A DNA stretch of 64,000 nucleotides from Poriferisodalis sp965208925 (GTDB lineage: Bacteria > Actinomycetota > Acidimicrobiia > Acidimicrobiales > Poriferisodalaceae). The stretch spans positions 2,542,001-2,606,000 of the forward strand of contig NZ_OZ242364.1 of the NCBI RefSeq assembly GCF_965208925.1, written 5' to 3'. The notes beneath the pieces were generated by a model. That model was not told the origin of the DNA. It searched no databases and saw nothing but the letters and a program-made list of their open reading frames with translations. A program made the translations under genes and the position numbers. Below are positions 33,735 through 42,964 of this stretch, in pieces; positions within the stretch are counted from its first letter, which is position 1, and each line of letters opens with the position of its first letter.

Positions 33735-35375
33735 ATGAACGACACGCTCGTCGCCTTCGCCGTCCTGGCTTGGCTGGCGTACCTCGCCAGCAGGCTGTTG
33801 GCACGCCACCACCTGCCCGAACTGGTCGCGTTCCTCATCGTCGGTGCCCTGCTGGGCCCCTCGGGGCCGCCCGTCATCAACCTCATCGACGAGCCTTCGC
33901 TGATCGCGTTGCGTCCGGTCACCGAGGTGGCGCTGGCCGTGCTCATGTTCGTGATCGGCGAGCGCGTCTCGGTACGGGCACTGCGCGCTGCCCGCTGGAC
34001 GCTGACCACGGGTGTGGTGCAGTTTGCATTGAGCGCCGTGGCCGTCTTCTGGGTCACCAGCAGGCTGGGGGCTGACCGCCCGGTGGCGCTGGTCTTGGGA
34101 GCGCTTGCAGGAGCGGGCGCCCCGATGACGATCGCGCACATCGTGAGCTCGGTGCGCGCCCGCGGCAGCTATCCCACCGGCATCGTCGGCACCCACGCGG
34201 TGTCTGATGCGCTGGCCACCACCACGTTCGCGGCAGTCCTGCCCATTGCCGTGGTGCTCTCCGACGAGGCTGCCGATGTCGGCGGTGCCGTGCTCGATTT
34301 CGTGCAGCTCGGCATCGGCGGCGCGGTGCTGGGACTGCTCGGGGGCTGGTTCATCTCGCGTCTCGGGTTCCAGATCGAGACCTCCGGCGAGCTCCTGCTG
34401 TTCGTGCTGGTGCACATCGTCATCGGGTGGACCATCGCCGGCTGGCTGGACATCTCGCTGCCGCTGGCAGCGCTGGTGGCGGGCGCCACGGCGGCAACGG
34501 TGTCGCCGCAGGCGTTCTCGGTGCGGCTGTTCCGGACGATCAAGACCATCGAGCAGCCGCTGTACCTGTTGTTCTTCGCGCTGGCCGGCGCCTCGATCCA
34601 CCTCTCCGACGTGCCCAAGGTGGGCCTGGTGGGTGTCGCCTACATCGTGGTGCGCGTTGCAGCCAAGATCGTCGGAGGTCTCGGCGGCGGTCTGGTGGGC
34701 GGTTTGGGTTGGCGAACTTCGTTGCGACTGGGTGTCAACCTGACGCCGCAGGCCGGCGTTGCCGTGGGCCTGGCGGTCATCGCATCGGAGCGGCTCGGAG
34801 ATCCGGGAGCAGAGGCCGCCACGGTGGTGCTGGGCGCCGTCGTGCTGTTCGAGCTGGTGGGGCCGCTGCTCGTGGCCCGCGATCTGCGCGGCTGGTCGTC
34901 GGCTGAAGACCCGGACGGTGCCGCGCCTGAGGAATTCGAACTGCCCCATCGTGTGCTGGTAGCAGCGCCGGTGCCGGTGGATCTTCCCGAATGGCTGATC
35001 GACCAAGCAGCGCGATGGCGGTCGTCGCTGGTCGTGTTGATGCCAGGCGAGCGTGATGAGCCGCATGCCGTCAAGATCGGCGAGCTCTGCGGCAGCCGCG
35101 ATGTCGACTTCGAGTTCCGCTCGCTGCGCAACGAGAGCTTCACTGGCGCAGTGGTGCGCTCGCGCAGCCAGCACCATGCGGACCTAGTGGTGCTGTTCTC
35201 CCAGCGCCCGCCGACGGGTGCGTCACGCCTGGTGCTGCTGCCCTCGGAACGGATTGCCCGGCAGCTCCCCGTGCCCGTGCTGAACTTTCCGCTGAACCAG
35301 GACGTCGTTGACGATGCCGACGAGACGCCGCGGCAGCGACGGCTGCCGTGGCAAGGCACAGGCCGCGGCGAGTGA
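33735..35375 (+). CDS. CPA2-type cation:proton antiporter
   Basis: A 546-residue membrane protein. The N-terminal ~390 residues contain about 12 hydrophobic segments of the Na+/H+ exchanger (monovalent cation:proton antiporter-2) fold, beginning AFAVLAWLAYLASRLL and including LPELVAFLIVGALLGP and MFVIGERVSVRALRA. The cytosolic C-terminal part (about 400-546) is soluble and resembles a universal-stress-like alpha/beta domain (RVLVAAPVPVDLPEWLIDQAARWRSSLVVLMPG). It would exchange Na+ or K+ for H+ across the cytoplasmic membrane. Its stop overlaps the next start (GTGA), so it is coupled to the phosphatase gene. Confidence 0.9.
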   Translation: MNDTLVAFAVLAWLAYLASRLLARHHLPELVAFLIVGALLGPSGPPVINLIDEPSLIALRPVTEVALAVLMFVIGERVSVRALRAARWTLTTGVVQFALSAVAVFWVTSRLGADRPVALVLGALAGAGAPMTIAHIVSSVRARGSYPTGIVGTHAVSDALATTTFAAVLPIAVVLSDEAADVGGAVLDFVQLGIGGAVLGLLGGWFISRLGFQIETSGELLLFVLVHIVIGWTIAGWLDISLPLAALVAGATAATVSPQAFSVRLFRTIKTIEQPLYLLFFALAGASIHLSDVPKVGLVGVAYIVVRVAAKIVGGLGGGLVGGLGWRTSLRLGVNLTPQAGVAVGLAVIASERLGDPGAEAATVVLGAVVLFELVGPLLVARDLRGWSSAEDPDGAAPEEFELPHRVLVAAPVPVDLPEWLIDQAARWRSSLVVLMPGERDEPHAVKIGELCGSRDVDFEFRSLRNESFTGAVVRSRSQHHADLVVLFSQRPPTGASRLVLLPSERIARQLPVPVLNFPLNQDVVDDADETPRQRRLPWQGTGRGE

Positions 35376-36208
35376 GTACGCCGCAGGCAGGTGGCGGCCC
35401 AGCGGGGGAGTCACTGGTGGAGGCTGCGCGCGACATCGCGGCCGAGGCCGGTGCGCTCACGCTGCGATGGTTCGGCCGGCACGACCTCGGCGTCGCCCAC
35501 AAGCGCGACGGCACCGAGGTGACCGAGGCCGATCGGGCGGCAGAGCGCCTCGTTCGCGACCGGATCGCCGAGCAGTTTCCCGACGACGCGGTCTTCGGCG
35601 AGGAAGAGGGCGGCTCGATCCGGCCCGACGGCCGAACCTGGATCGTCGATCCCATCGATGGGACGCGGGGCTTCGTGCGCGGCGTCCCCCTCTACGCGAC
35701 GCTCGTGGCACTGGTGGATCCTGACGGCCCGCTGGTGGGAGTCATCGATCTGCCGGTGCTCGGGCAGACGCTCGCCGCCGGGAGAGGCGCCGGCTGCTGG
35801 TTCGGCGACCACCGCTGCTCGGTGAGCGATCACCCCGAGCTCAACGGAGCACTCGTCAACACCTCCGACTACAACACCTTCGAGCCATCCCAATTCGAGG
35901 CATTGTGCTCTCGTGGCGCGATGATGCGCACATGGGGCGACGCATACGGCTACTTCCTGGTGGCGACCGGACAGGCTGAGGCGATGATCGACCCGGTGTG
36001 CGAGACCTGGGATCTGGCGCCGATGCCGGTGATCATGGCCGAATCAGGCGGGACCTTCACCGATGTCGCGGGTCAGCCCGAGTACCGCAACCGCAACGGC
36101 GTCGCCACCAATGGGCTGGTGCACGCAGCGGTGCTCGACGCGATGCAGGGGCCGAGCGACAGCCAGGCGGCGGCGCGGCGTCCGCAGGGAGCCGCACATG
36201 GTGAGTGA
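35372..36208 (+). CDS. Inositol monophosphatase family protein, HisN-like
   Basis: A 278-residue member of the inositol-phosphatase superfamily: DGTEVTEADRAAERLVRDRI, the metal site VFGEEEGG, WIVDPIDGTRGFVRGVPLYATLVAL, and CETWDLAPMPVIMAESGGTFTD. The pattern of a short chain with GTRGFVRGVP is close to actinobacterial histidinol-phosphatase (HisN), but inositol or fructose bisphosphate activity cannot be excluded. GTG 35372 overlaps the antiporter stop by four bases, so translation is coupled. The last 11 bases overlap the start of the AI-2E-type gene. Confidence 0.85.
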   Translation: MSTPQAGGGPAGESLVEAARDIAAEAGALTLRWFGRHDLGVAHKRDGTEVTEADRAAERLVRDRIAEQFPDDAVFGEEEGGSIRPDGRTWIVDPIDGTRGFVRGVPLYATLVALVDPDGPLVGVIDLPVLGQTLAAGRGAGCWFGDHRCSVSDHPELNGALVNTSDYNTFEPSQFEALCSRGAMMRTWGDAYGYFLVATGQAEAMIDPVCETWDLAPMPVIMAESGGTFTDVAGQPEYRNRNGVATNGLVHAAVLDAMQGPSDSQAAARRPQGAAHGE

Positions 36209-37442
36209 AGCACGACGCCGCGCCGATCTCGAACTGCCCGAGCGCGATCGGATGCCGCGATGGGTGCCGCGCGCCATCGGCTTGCTCATGGCCGCGGTGG
36301 TCGGCCTCGCGACCGCAGCGTGGCTGCTCGACAAGCTGCGCGATCTGCTGGTGGTGCTGCTCGTGTCGCTCTTCCTGTCGTTTGCGATGGAGCCGGCAGT
36401 GAATTGGCTGGCGCGCCGGGGCTGGAAGCGGGGGCTCGGCACTGCAGTCGTCTTCTTGGCCTTCACCGCGGCCGCCGCCGGGTTTGTCGCGGCGATGGCC
36501 TCAGTGCTGGCCGACCAGATCACGAAGCTGATCGACGCGGCTCCGGGCTATCTGGCCGACATCGAGCAGTGGGCGGACGAACAATTCGGCATTCAGATCA
36601 GCACCGACGACCTGAGAGCCCAGTTCATCGAAGGCGGGAGCGCAGCATCGCTGCTAGGCGATGTCGCCGGCAACTTGGTGTCGGTCGGCTCGACCGTGGT
36701 GAACGTGGCAATACAGATGCTCACTGTTGCACTGTTCACGTTCTATTTGGTTGCGGACGGACCGCGGTTGCGACGCTTGGTCTGCTCGGCGCTGGCACCC
36801 GCCCGTCAGGCCGCCGTGATGCGCGGCTGGGAACTGGCGATCGACAAGACCGGCGGCTACATCTACTCCCGCACGCTGCTGGCCATTGCGGCATTCGGGG
36901 CGCACTGGGCTGCCTTTGCCATCATCGGTGTGCCGTTCCCGATTCCACTGGCGATGTGGGTGGGTGTGCTCTCGCAATTCGTGCCGGTTGTCGGCACGTA
37001 CCTGGCGGGACTGTTGCCATTGCTTATCGCTTTGCTCGACGAACCGATCTCAGCTCTCTGGGTCGCCGTGGTGGTGCTCGCGTACCAGCAGATCGAGAAC
37101 TACCTGCTGGCGCCGCGAGTCACCGCCCACACCATGAACATCCATCCCGCCGTGGCCTTCGGGGCAGTGTTGGTGGGGGCGGCTGTGCTGGGCTCGGCAG
37201 GCGCATTGCTGGCGGTGCCGGCGGCCGCGACGGTTCAGGCGTTCGTGTCGACCTACATCAAGCGGCACGAGCTCATCGAATCGGACCTATTCGAGTCAGC
37301 TCAGTTCCAGACGCACGAGACAGATCCGGACGAGACGGCGGAGCCAGACGCCACCGATGAGCCGGAGTCTGTCGATGCCTCCAGCTCCCGATCTCGTGAC
37401 CCTGACGGGGCACCCGAAACCGACCCGTCGTCGGCGGGCTGA
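36198..37442 (+). CDS. AI-2E family transporter (permease)
   Basis: A 414-residue membrane protein of the AI-2E transporter (PerM-like) family. Hydrophobic segments occur at about residues 25-65, 75-100, 160-180 and repeatedly to about 340. Motifs: LLVSLFLSFAMEPAVNWLARRG, VAIQMLTVALFTFYLVADGPRL, GVLSQFVPVVGTYLAG and AYQQIENYLLAPRV, all typical. The C-terminal ~60 residues form an acidic, disordered tail (ETDPDETAEPDATDEPESVD). Some members export autoinducer-2 or act in cation homeostasis; the substrate here is unknown. ATG 36198 overlaps the previous gene's end, placing it in the antiporter operon. Confidence 0.9.
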   Translation: MVSEARRRADLELPERDRMPRWVPRAIGLLMAAVVGLATAAWLLDKLRDLLVVLLVSLFLSFAMEPAVNWLARRGWKRGLGTAVVFLAFTAAAAGFVAAMASVLADQITKLIDAAPGYLADIEQWADEQFGIQISTDDLRAQFIEGGSAASLLGDVAGNLVSVGSTVVNVAIQMLTVALFTFYLVADGPRLRRLVCSALAPARQAAVMRGWELAIDKTGGYIYSRTLLAIAAFGAHWAAFAIIGVPFPIPLAMWVGVLSQFVPVVGTYLAGLLPLLIALLDEPISALWVAVVVLAYQQIENYLLAPRVTAHTMNIHPAVAFGAVLVGAAVLGSAGALLAVPAAATVQAFVSTYIKRHELIESDLFESAQFQTHETDPDETAEPDATDEPESVDASSSRSRDPDGAPETDPSSAG

Positions 37443-37467
37443 GGTGCTCGCACCCCTCCGGCACCGG

Positions 37468-38190
37468 TTACCAATGGCCTCCGGGGGGTTGAGACCACGG
37501 TGCGACGTAATCGAGCGGATCGACCGCAGCACCTCCGAGCCGCAATTCGAACTGCAGGTGGGGCCCGGTGACCGCGCCCGTCGAACCGAGTCGGCCGATG
37601 CGCTCACCGGCGTCCACGGTGTCGCCGTCCCGCACGCTGATGCTGCTCAGGTGGGTGTACATCGTCGCGACCCGTGCTCCGTGGTCGATGACGATCGTGC
37701 GTCCGTATGCAGCGAAGTCCCCGGTCGCAATCACCGTTCCCTTGCCGGACGCCAGGACCGGCACTCGCCAGCGCCGCTCCCGGTCGACCAAGTCGACACC
37801 CGTGTGCGGCAACCAGCGTCTGCGCAGCGGGTGGTAGCGGTTTCCGAACGCCGAGGTCATGACCGGATCGGCGAGCGGCATGCGCAGTTCGCCGAAGAGC
37901 GGGACGCGCAGCGGTTCGCAGCCCTGCACCGTCGTGATGACGGTGGCGAGCCAGTCGTCGTAGATGAGGGCGTTCTCGATCGCAGGACCCAGGTGAGGAA
38001 GCGCGGGCAGCGGGGGTTCGGGGAAGCAGGCGTTGAGGTGGAGGTTGGGACTTGGCACTTCGATCGAGAGATCGGTGGCCTGAACGCTGGGAGTACCGGC
38101 GAACGCGATGGTGCAGGCGAGCATGACGGCGGCCAGAGCGCGCCAAGGCCGTCTGGCCCACCGGCGCATGTCATGCCAGAACGCATTCAC
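37468..38190 (-). CDS. Secreted LytM/M23-domain protein with degenerate zinc site
   Basis: A 240-residue protein with a cleavable-type signal peptide (RALAAVMLACTIAFAGTPSVQA) and a LytM/peptidase M23 domain from about residue 100. The first zinc motif is intact: His129-x-x-x-Asp133 in LPHTGVDLVD. His180 (YTHLSSISV) is also present. In the final HxH motif, His211 is followed by Leu and Gln213 (GPHLQFEL) instead of the usual zinc-binding His. The enzyme may therefore be weak or inactive and act as an activator or scaffold, as EnvC and NlpD do in other bacteria. Exported, likely at the cell wall. Confidence 0.88.
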   Translation of the reverse strand: MNAFWHDMRRWARRPWRALAAVMLACTIAFAGTPSVQATDLSIEVPSPNLHLNACFPEPPLPALPHLGPAIENALIYDDWLATVITTVQGCEPLRVPLFGELRMPLADPVMTSAFGNRYHPLRRRWLPHTGVDLVDRERRWRVPVLASGKGTVIATGDFAAYGRTIVIDHGARVATMYTHLSSISVRDGDTVDAGERIGRLGSTGAVTGPHLQFELRLGGAAVDPLDYVAPWSQPPGGHW

Positions 38191-38288
38191 GTCGCGCCTC
38201 CCCCCTGCAGGCGCCCCGGAAAAGGAACAACTCTAATTCACTTCAGTAATGCACTTCAGCCATCAGCCGAGAAGGGCGCTCGGCAGAC

Positions 38289-38564
38289 GTGACAATTCTC
38301 GTTGACGACGCCCGCTGGCCCTGGCGCGGTCGCCGCTGGGCTCATCTTGTCTCCGACGAGAGCTACGACGAGCTGCACCGGTTCGCGGCGCTTATCGGCA
38401 AGCGACGGGCCGCCTTTCAGGGCGACCATTACGACGTCGATGAGACCGAGCGGCAGCTGGCCCTGCGAGCGGGCGCTGTTGCAGTGAACAGCCGTGAACT
38501 GGTGGCTCGGCTGCGGGCGGCAGGGCTCAGAAGACCTCGAGGTGTTCCATCACCGCGTCAATGA
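38289..38564 (+). CDS. DUF4031 domain protein
   Basis: A 91-residue protein matching DUF4031 almost end to end: TILVDDARWPWRGRRWAHLVSD at the start, YDELHRFAALIGKRRAAFQGDHYDVDE in the middle and the ELVARLRAAGLR tail. Its function is unknown; the short conserved D-H-Y-D cluster could be metal-binding. GTG 38289 is the start and there is no clear ribosome site. The 3' end overlaps the convergent hydrolase gene by 38 bases. Confidence 0.88.
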   Translation: MTILVDDARWPWRGRRWAHLVSDESYDELHRFAALIGKRRAAFQGDHYDVDETERQLALRAGAVAVNSRELVARLRAAGLRRPRGVPSPRQ

Positions 38565-39216
38565 AGCCGAAGTTCTTGGGCGTGGCGAAGTGGTCGCAGC
38601 CACGCAGCCCGGTGAACGATGCATCTGCCAGGGCGTCGAGCAGCGGGTCGGCAGGGCCGGCGAAGTCTTCGGTGCCCAGCACCACCCGAACGGGATGGGT
38701 GATGCGTGCGAACTCGTCGCTTCCGAGCGGTGCGTGCTTGCGGCGCATGAACGCGGCCAGCGCCTGGCCGTCCTGGTCCGGTTCGGCGGCATACCGGGCG
38801 AAGGTTTGGGCATGTACGTCGTCAGCTTCGGCCTCCCCGGCAACGCCGCGTGCGATGCGTTCGGCCTGCTCGTCGTCGCGTTCGAACAGATTCCGTCCGA
38901 CGCCCGAGACCACGAGTCGGCCGAAGCGACCGGGTGCCATCGCCGCCATGGCCAGCAACGTGCGTGACCCCATGGAGAAGCCGACGCCGTCGACCATCTG
39001 CTCGCCGACCTCGGCTGCCAGCCGCTCCACCAGCTTGGCCTCCATGTCTGCGTAGCCAGCCGGGTCGCGGTGCTTTTCAGCCGAGCCGTGGCCCGGCAGA
39101 TCCCACGCGATGACCTCACGGCCGCCGTCGGACAGCAGATCGATGATGCCGGTCGGCTGCCAAGTGCTCGCTACCGAGCCGGTGAAGCCGTGAAGCAGGA
39201 GCACAGGATTCGCCAT
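38527..39216 (-). CDS. Alpha/beta hydrolase
   Basis: A 229-residue alpha/beta hydrolase starting MANPVLLLHGFTGSVASTWQ, with AWDLPGHGSAEK, nucleophile motif DGVGFSMGSRTLL (G-F-S-M-G), acid Asp in LGTEDFAGPADP and His in GCDHFATPKN. The cap is short. It may be a thioesterase or an ester/lactone hydrolase; no closer family is evident. It is divergent from the AtuA-like gene and convergent with DUF4031. Confidence 0.88.
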   Translation of the reverse strand: MANPVLLLHGFTGSVASTWQPTGIIDLLSDGGREVIAWDLPGHGSAEKHRDPAGYADMEAKLVERLAAEVGEQMVDGVGFSMGSRTLLAMAAMAPGRFGRLVVSGVGRNLFERDDEQAERIARGVAGEAEADDVHAQTFARYAAEPDQDGQALAAFMRRKHAPLGSDEFARITHPVRVVLGTEDFAGPADPLLDALADASFTGLRGCDHFATPKNFGFIDAVMEHLEVF

Positions 39217-39281
39217 GGCCGGAAGTCTCGCAGAGCGGTGACCTACCCTGCATCGGAGCCAATAGGGGACAGGCACCGAAT

Positions 39282-41072
39282 ATGAGCACGACGACCGCAC
39301 CGCCCATCCGGATCGCCAACTGCAGCGGCTTCTTCGGAGACCGGCTCTCTGCCGCTCAGGAGATGGTGTCTGGGGGCCCGATCGATGCCCTCACAGGCGA
39401 CTGGCTGGCCGAGCTGACCATGCTGATCCTGTCGCGCATCGCCGCCAAGCGGCCTGGCGCTGGCTATGCCCGCACCTTCGTCACGCAGATGGAGGAGGTC
39501 ATGGGCACCTGCCTGGACCGGGGCATCAAGGTGGTATCCAACGCCGGCGGCCTCAATCCGTCCGGGTGCGCCGACGCCGTAGCTGAGGTGGCGGACCGGC
39601 TGGGGCTGCGCCCGTCGATCGCCTACGTAGACGGTGACGATCTCACCGACCGGCTCGGTGAGCTGATCGCAGCCGGCAACGACTTCGCCCATCTCGACAC
39701 CGGCCAGCCCCTGGGCGAGCTGGCCGATCGGATCGTGACCGCCAACGCCTACATCGGCTGCTGGGGGATCGTCGAGGCGCTGAACCAGGGTGCAGACATC
39801 GTCATCACCGGGCGAGCCACCGACGCAGCCGTGGTGGCCGGCCCCGCTGCGTGGCATCACGGCTGGACCCGTGACGACTGGGATGCGCTTGCTGGCGCCA
39901 TCGTCGCCGGGCACGTGATCGAGTGCGGCGGGCAGGCCACCGGCGGCAACTACAGCTTCTTCACCGAGATTGCCGACATGACCTACCCGGGCTTCCCGTG
40001 GGCGGAGGTCGCAGCCGATGGCTCCAGCGTGATCGGCAAGCACGCCAGCACCGGCGGGGAGGTTTCGGTGGGCACGATCACCTCCCAGCTGCTGTATGAG
40101 ATCCAGAGCGAGCGCTACCTGAACCCCGATGTGGTCAGCCGCTTCGACACCATCGAGCTGGACCAGGTCGGGCGAGATCGGGTGCGCATCAGCGGAACAC
40201 GGGGCGAGCCGGCGCCTCCCACGCTGAAGGTGGCCATGAACTATCAGGGCGGCTTCCGCAACCAGATCTCGATCGGGCTGACGGGATTGGACATCGAGGC
40301 AAAGGCCGAGCTCATCGAGCGCCAGTTCTGGCATGCATGCCCCTACGGCCCCGACGACTACGAAACCGTGGTGCGCAAGTTTCTGCCCACCCACAAGGCC
40401 GACCCTGGCACCAACGAGGAAGCAGTCGCCGTCTACAAGATCATCGTGAAGGACCCCGACGAGCGCAAGGTGGGTCGGGCATTCTCGAATGCGGGCACAG
40501 AGATCGGCTTGTGCTCCATTCCCGGGATGTTCGGCACGGGGGGAGGCCCGGGGCCGGGCCAGCCTTTCGGTGTGTACTGGCCGGCGCTCGTGGACGCATC
40601 GCTGGTGCCCATGCAGGTGGTGGTGGACGGTCGTCGAACCGTGGTCGACAGCACGCCTCCGGATGTTCCGTCTGCGGGGGCTTCGTCCGGCGCGGTCGAG
40701 ACCGCACGGGCCGAACGGGTGGATCCGCCCGCAGGGCCGACGCAGGCGGTACCGCTCGGCACGCTGTACGGCACCCGGTCCGGAGACAAAGGGCCGAACG
40801 CGAACTTGGGCATCTTTGCCCGCTCGGCTGAGGCCTTCTGGTGGCTGTCCGACTTTCTGACTGTCGAGCGGCTCGCCACCTTGATGCCCGAGGCTGCCGA
40901 GCACCGGGTGGATCGCTACGACCTTCCCAACATCTGGAGCCTCAACTTCATCTTCCATGGGCTGCTGGAAGAGGGTGTGGCGGCGTCGACGCGGCAGGAT
41001 CCGCAGGCCAAGGCGCTGGGCGAGTACCTGCGCGCCAAGATCGTCGAAGTTCCCGAGGTGCTGCTGCGGTAG
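39282..41072 (+). CDS. Acyclic terpene utilization AtuA-like protein (DUF1446 type)
   Basis: A 596-residue protein of the AtuA family. The N-terminal domain (about 1-450) begins IRIANCSGFFGDRLSAAQEM and contains CLDRGIKVVSNAGGLNPSGC, ADIVITGRATDAAVVAGPAAW, HVIECGGQATGGNYSFF and IGLTGLDIEAKAELI. After a disordered linker (about 450-490) the C-terminal AtuA-like ferredoxin-fold domain starts PLGTLYGTRSGDKGPNANLGIF. In Pseudomonas atu operons these proteins act in degradation of citronellol/geraniol-type acyl-CoAs, but the reaction of AtuA itself is not settled. Here it is not beside carboxylase genes, so the pathway is unclear. ATG 39282 is followed by MSTTTAPP. Confidence 0.9.
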   Translation: MSTTTAPPIRIANCSGFFGDRLSAAQEMVSGGPIDALTGDWLAELTMLILSRIAAKRPGAGYARTFVTQMEEVMGTCLDRGIKVVSNAGGLNPSGCADAVAEVADRLGLRPSIAYVDGDDLTDRLGELIAAGNDFAHLDTGQPLGELADRIVTANAYIGCWGIVEALNQGADIVITGRATDAAVVAGPAAWHHGWTRDDWDALAGAIVAGHVIECGGQATGGNYSFFTEIADMTYPGFPWAEVAADGSSVIGKHASTGGEVSVGTITSQLLYEIQSERYLNPDVVSRFDTIELDQVGRDRVRISGTRGEPAPPTLKVAMNYQGGFRNQISIGLTGLDIEAKAELIERQFWHACPYGPDDYETVVRKFLPTHKADPGTNEEAVAVYKIIVKDPDERKVGRAFSNAGTEIGLCSIPGMFGTGGGPGPGQPFGVYWPALVDASLVPMQVVVDGRRTVVDSTPPDVPSAGASSGAVETARAERVDPPAGPTQAVPLGTLYGTRSGDKGPNANLGIFARSAEAFWWLSDFLTVERLATLMPEAAEHRVDRYDLPNIWSLNFIFHGLLEEGVAASTRQDPQAKALGEYLRAKIVEVPEVLLR

Positions 41073-41085
41073 CGGACGCGTTTCG

Positions 41086-42036
41086 TCAGCGGTTCTGCAG
41101 GTCTTGCAGGGGCATGCGGGGGCCGTGGCGCGGCGGCGGTCCGGCTGACTTGGCCAGCGCTTGGACCCGGGCGCGCTGGCCCTGGTACGGCTCGAGGAGT
41201 TCGAGCATCCGGTCATCGTCGCCGCGTCGCTCGCCGGCGAAGTGCCAAGTGACGTAACTTGGGATCTGGTAGTCGCCGACGATCACCGAGTCGGGATCGC
41301 CGTGGCAGAGCAGCACAACGATCGACGCAGTCCACGGGCCGATTCCCCTGACGCTCTGCAGGCGTTCACGAGCTGGCTGCGGCGGGCACTGGGCCAGGCG
41401 CTCGAGCGTGTCGGCGCGGCGGGCGACTGCGATGATCGCCTCGGCACGGCGACGCTCGATGTCGAAGCGGTGGAACTCGTGGTACGCGAGCGAGGCCATC
41501 AGCTCCGCGGTCGGCGGCAGCCGCAGCGCGCTCGGGGCGGGGCCGGGCGGCTGCCTGCCCCAGCGTCGCAGGATTCCCTGCCACGAGTTCTTGGCATTCA
41601 GCCCCGGCACCTTCTGGCCGCACACGGTGGGAACCACGTGCTCCCAGATCGTGCCGGTTGCGGTCAGCCGGCGTGCAGGCCAGCGGCGCACCCAGCCGGC
41701 CACGACGGCATCTTGGGGCACGAGTGCCGAGGGATCGTCATGGGCGCCGAGCAGCGCCGGCACGCCGGCCGCAGCGACCTCGGCGCCAGGTCCCCATGCG
41801 GCCACACTTGCGATGTGCCCCGAGCGCGTGATGCGCAGCGTGGCCTCGCCCGCAGGTGTGTCCTGGGTGCGCCAGATGTTGGGGCCGTCGTAGAGCACCG
41901 GGCCAACAGTGCCCTTGCCACCGACGCGCCCGAGCGACCTGCCAGGGTCCAGCGAGTAGTCGAACTCGAAGTGCTGGCGCACGTCGGGCGGAGCTATGCC
42001 CGGCGCGACAGCAGCATTGGTGCCGAGGCGCATCAT
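41086..42036 (-). CDS. HhH-GPD DNA glycosylase, AlkA/3-methyladenine type
   Basis: A 316-residue HhH-GPD superfamily protein. The hairpin and catalytic region is LQSVRGIGPWTASIVVLLCHGDPDSVIVGDYQI: the helix-hairpin-helix VRGIGPWTA and the catalytic Asp in VGDYQ. It lacks the [4Fe-4S] cysteine loop of Nth/MutY, which fits the AlkA/3-methyladenine glycosylase branch. The N-terminal ~120 residues form a beta-rich domain. It would excise alkylated bases. GATG/ATG at 42036 is used. It lies 13 bases after the AtuA-like stop in convergent orientation and is followed on the same strand by the FAH gene upstream. Confidence 0.85.
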   Translation of the reverse strand: MMRLGTNAAVAPGIAPPDVRQHFEFDYSLDPGRSLGRVGGKGTVGPVLYDGPNIWRTQDTPAGEATLRITRSGHIASVAAWGPGAEVAAAGVPALLGAHDDPSALVPQDAVVAGWVRRWPARRLTATGTIWEHVVPTVCGQKVPGLNAKNSWQGILRRWGRQPPGPAPSALRLPPTAELMASLAYHEFHRFDIERRRAEAIIAVARRADTLERLAQCPPQPARERLQSVRGIGPWTASIVVLLCHGDPDSVIVGDYQIPSYVTWHFAGERRGDDDRMLELLEPYQGQRARVQALAKSAGPPPRHGPRMPLQDLQNR

Positions 42037-42045
42037 CTGTCTTGT

Positions 42046-42894
42046 TTAGGCGATGGGCTCCGCGATCACGGGATTTGTCAGGGTGCCGATGCCCTCGATG
42101 GTGATTGCCACCTCGTCGCCGTCGCGTAACAGGCTGGGCGGATCGGTGAACGCTCCCACGCCTGCCGGCGTCCCTGTGGCGATGATTGTGCCGGGATCGA
42201 GTGTGAACGCTGTGGACAGGTGCTCCACGATCGCGAAGCAGTCGAAGATGAGGTCATCGGTGTTGGCGTCCTGGCGCACCTCACCGCTCACTTTGGTGAC
42301 CAAGCGGCACGAATGGGGGTCGAGCGAGTCGCCGGTCACCATCCACGGGCCACACGGGCCGTGAGTGTCCCATGACTTGCCCATCGTCATGGTGGGACTG
42401 CGGCGCTGCCAATCGCGCACGCTGACATCGTTCATGACCGTGTAGCCGGCGATGTAGCTGGCAGCCTCAACCGCAGGCACTGCACGGGCGGGGCGCCCGA
42501 TCACGACCGCCAGCTCGCCCTCGTAGTCCACCATGTCGGGTGCAGCTGCGGGCAGGTGAATGGGGTCACCCGGCCCGACGATGCAGTTGTGATGCTTATT
42601 GAAGATGATCGGCACCTTCGGAGGCTCGCGCCCGCCCTCGGCCGCATGGGCGCGGTAGTTCAGCCCGACGGCGAGGATTGCGGGCGGACGGCCAACCGGG
42701 GACAGCAGATCAGCCTCCTCGATCGGCGTGACCGGGCCCGTCGGCATGGCTTCGACGGCGGCCCGCACGGCGCCGTCGCATGCTTCGAGCAGCGACGGCA
42801 GGTCGGTGTGGTCGCATTCCAGCGTTGCAATTCCTTCGTCGGTCACCACGGCCAGCGCGGGCTGACCGTCCACAAGATGTCGTGCGATGCGCAT
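42046..42894 (-). CDS. Fumarylacetoacetate hydrolase family protein
   Basis: A 282-residue FAH-family enzyme. Core features: ILAVGLNYRAHAAEGG, the metal-binding DMVDYEGELAVVIGRPARAVP (two Glu and an Asp ligand in the family), GYTVMNDVSVRDWQRR, KSWDTHGPCGPWMVTGD and TIIATGTPAGVGAF. Members cleave C-C bonds or decarboxylate/hydrate 2-oxo-acids in aromatic and sugar-acid catabolism. It lies 9 bases upstream of the glycosylase start on the minus strand and so may share its transcript, though the two functions are unrelated. Confidence 0.92.
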   Translation of the reverse strand: MRIARHLVDGQPALAVVTDEGIATLECDHTDLPSLLEACDGAVRAAVEAMPTGPVTPIEEADLLSPVGRPPAILAVGLNYRAHAAEGGREPPKVPIIFNKHHNCIVGPGDPIHLPAAAPDMVDYEGELAVVIGRPARAVPAVEAASYIAGYTVMNDVSVRDWQRRSPTMTMGKSWDTHGPCGPWMVTGDSLDPHSCRLVTKVSGEVRQDANTDDLIFDCFAIVEHLSTAFTLDPGTIIATGTPAGVGAFTDPPSLLRDGDEVAITIEGIGTLTNPVIAEPIA

Positions 42895-42964
42895 GCGCCG
42901 ACGCTAGCCCCCGCCCCGGAGACAGCGCCGTTTTGCGGTTCGGCATTGTGCGAATCGCTCGACA

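Noticed and set aside
33348..35177. Long open frame on the minus strand opposite the cation antiporter
   Set aside because: Composition is Arg/Gln/His-rich with no motif, the typical shadow of a GC-rich gene; the plus-strand antiporter has clear membrane segments.
39243..41216. Long minus-strand frame opposite the AtuA-like gene
   Set aside because: No recognisable domain; the AtuA motifs are on the plus strand.
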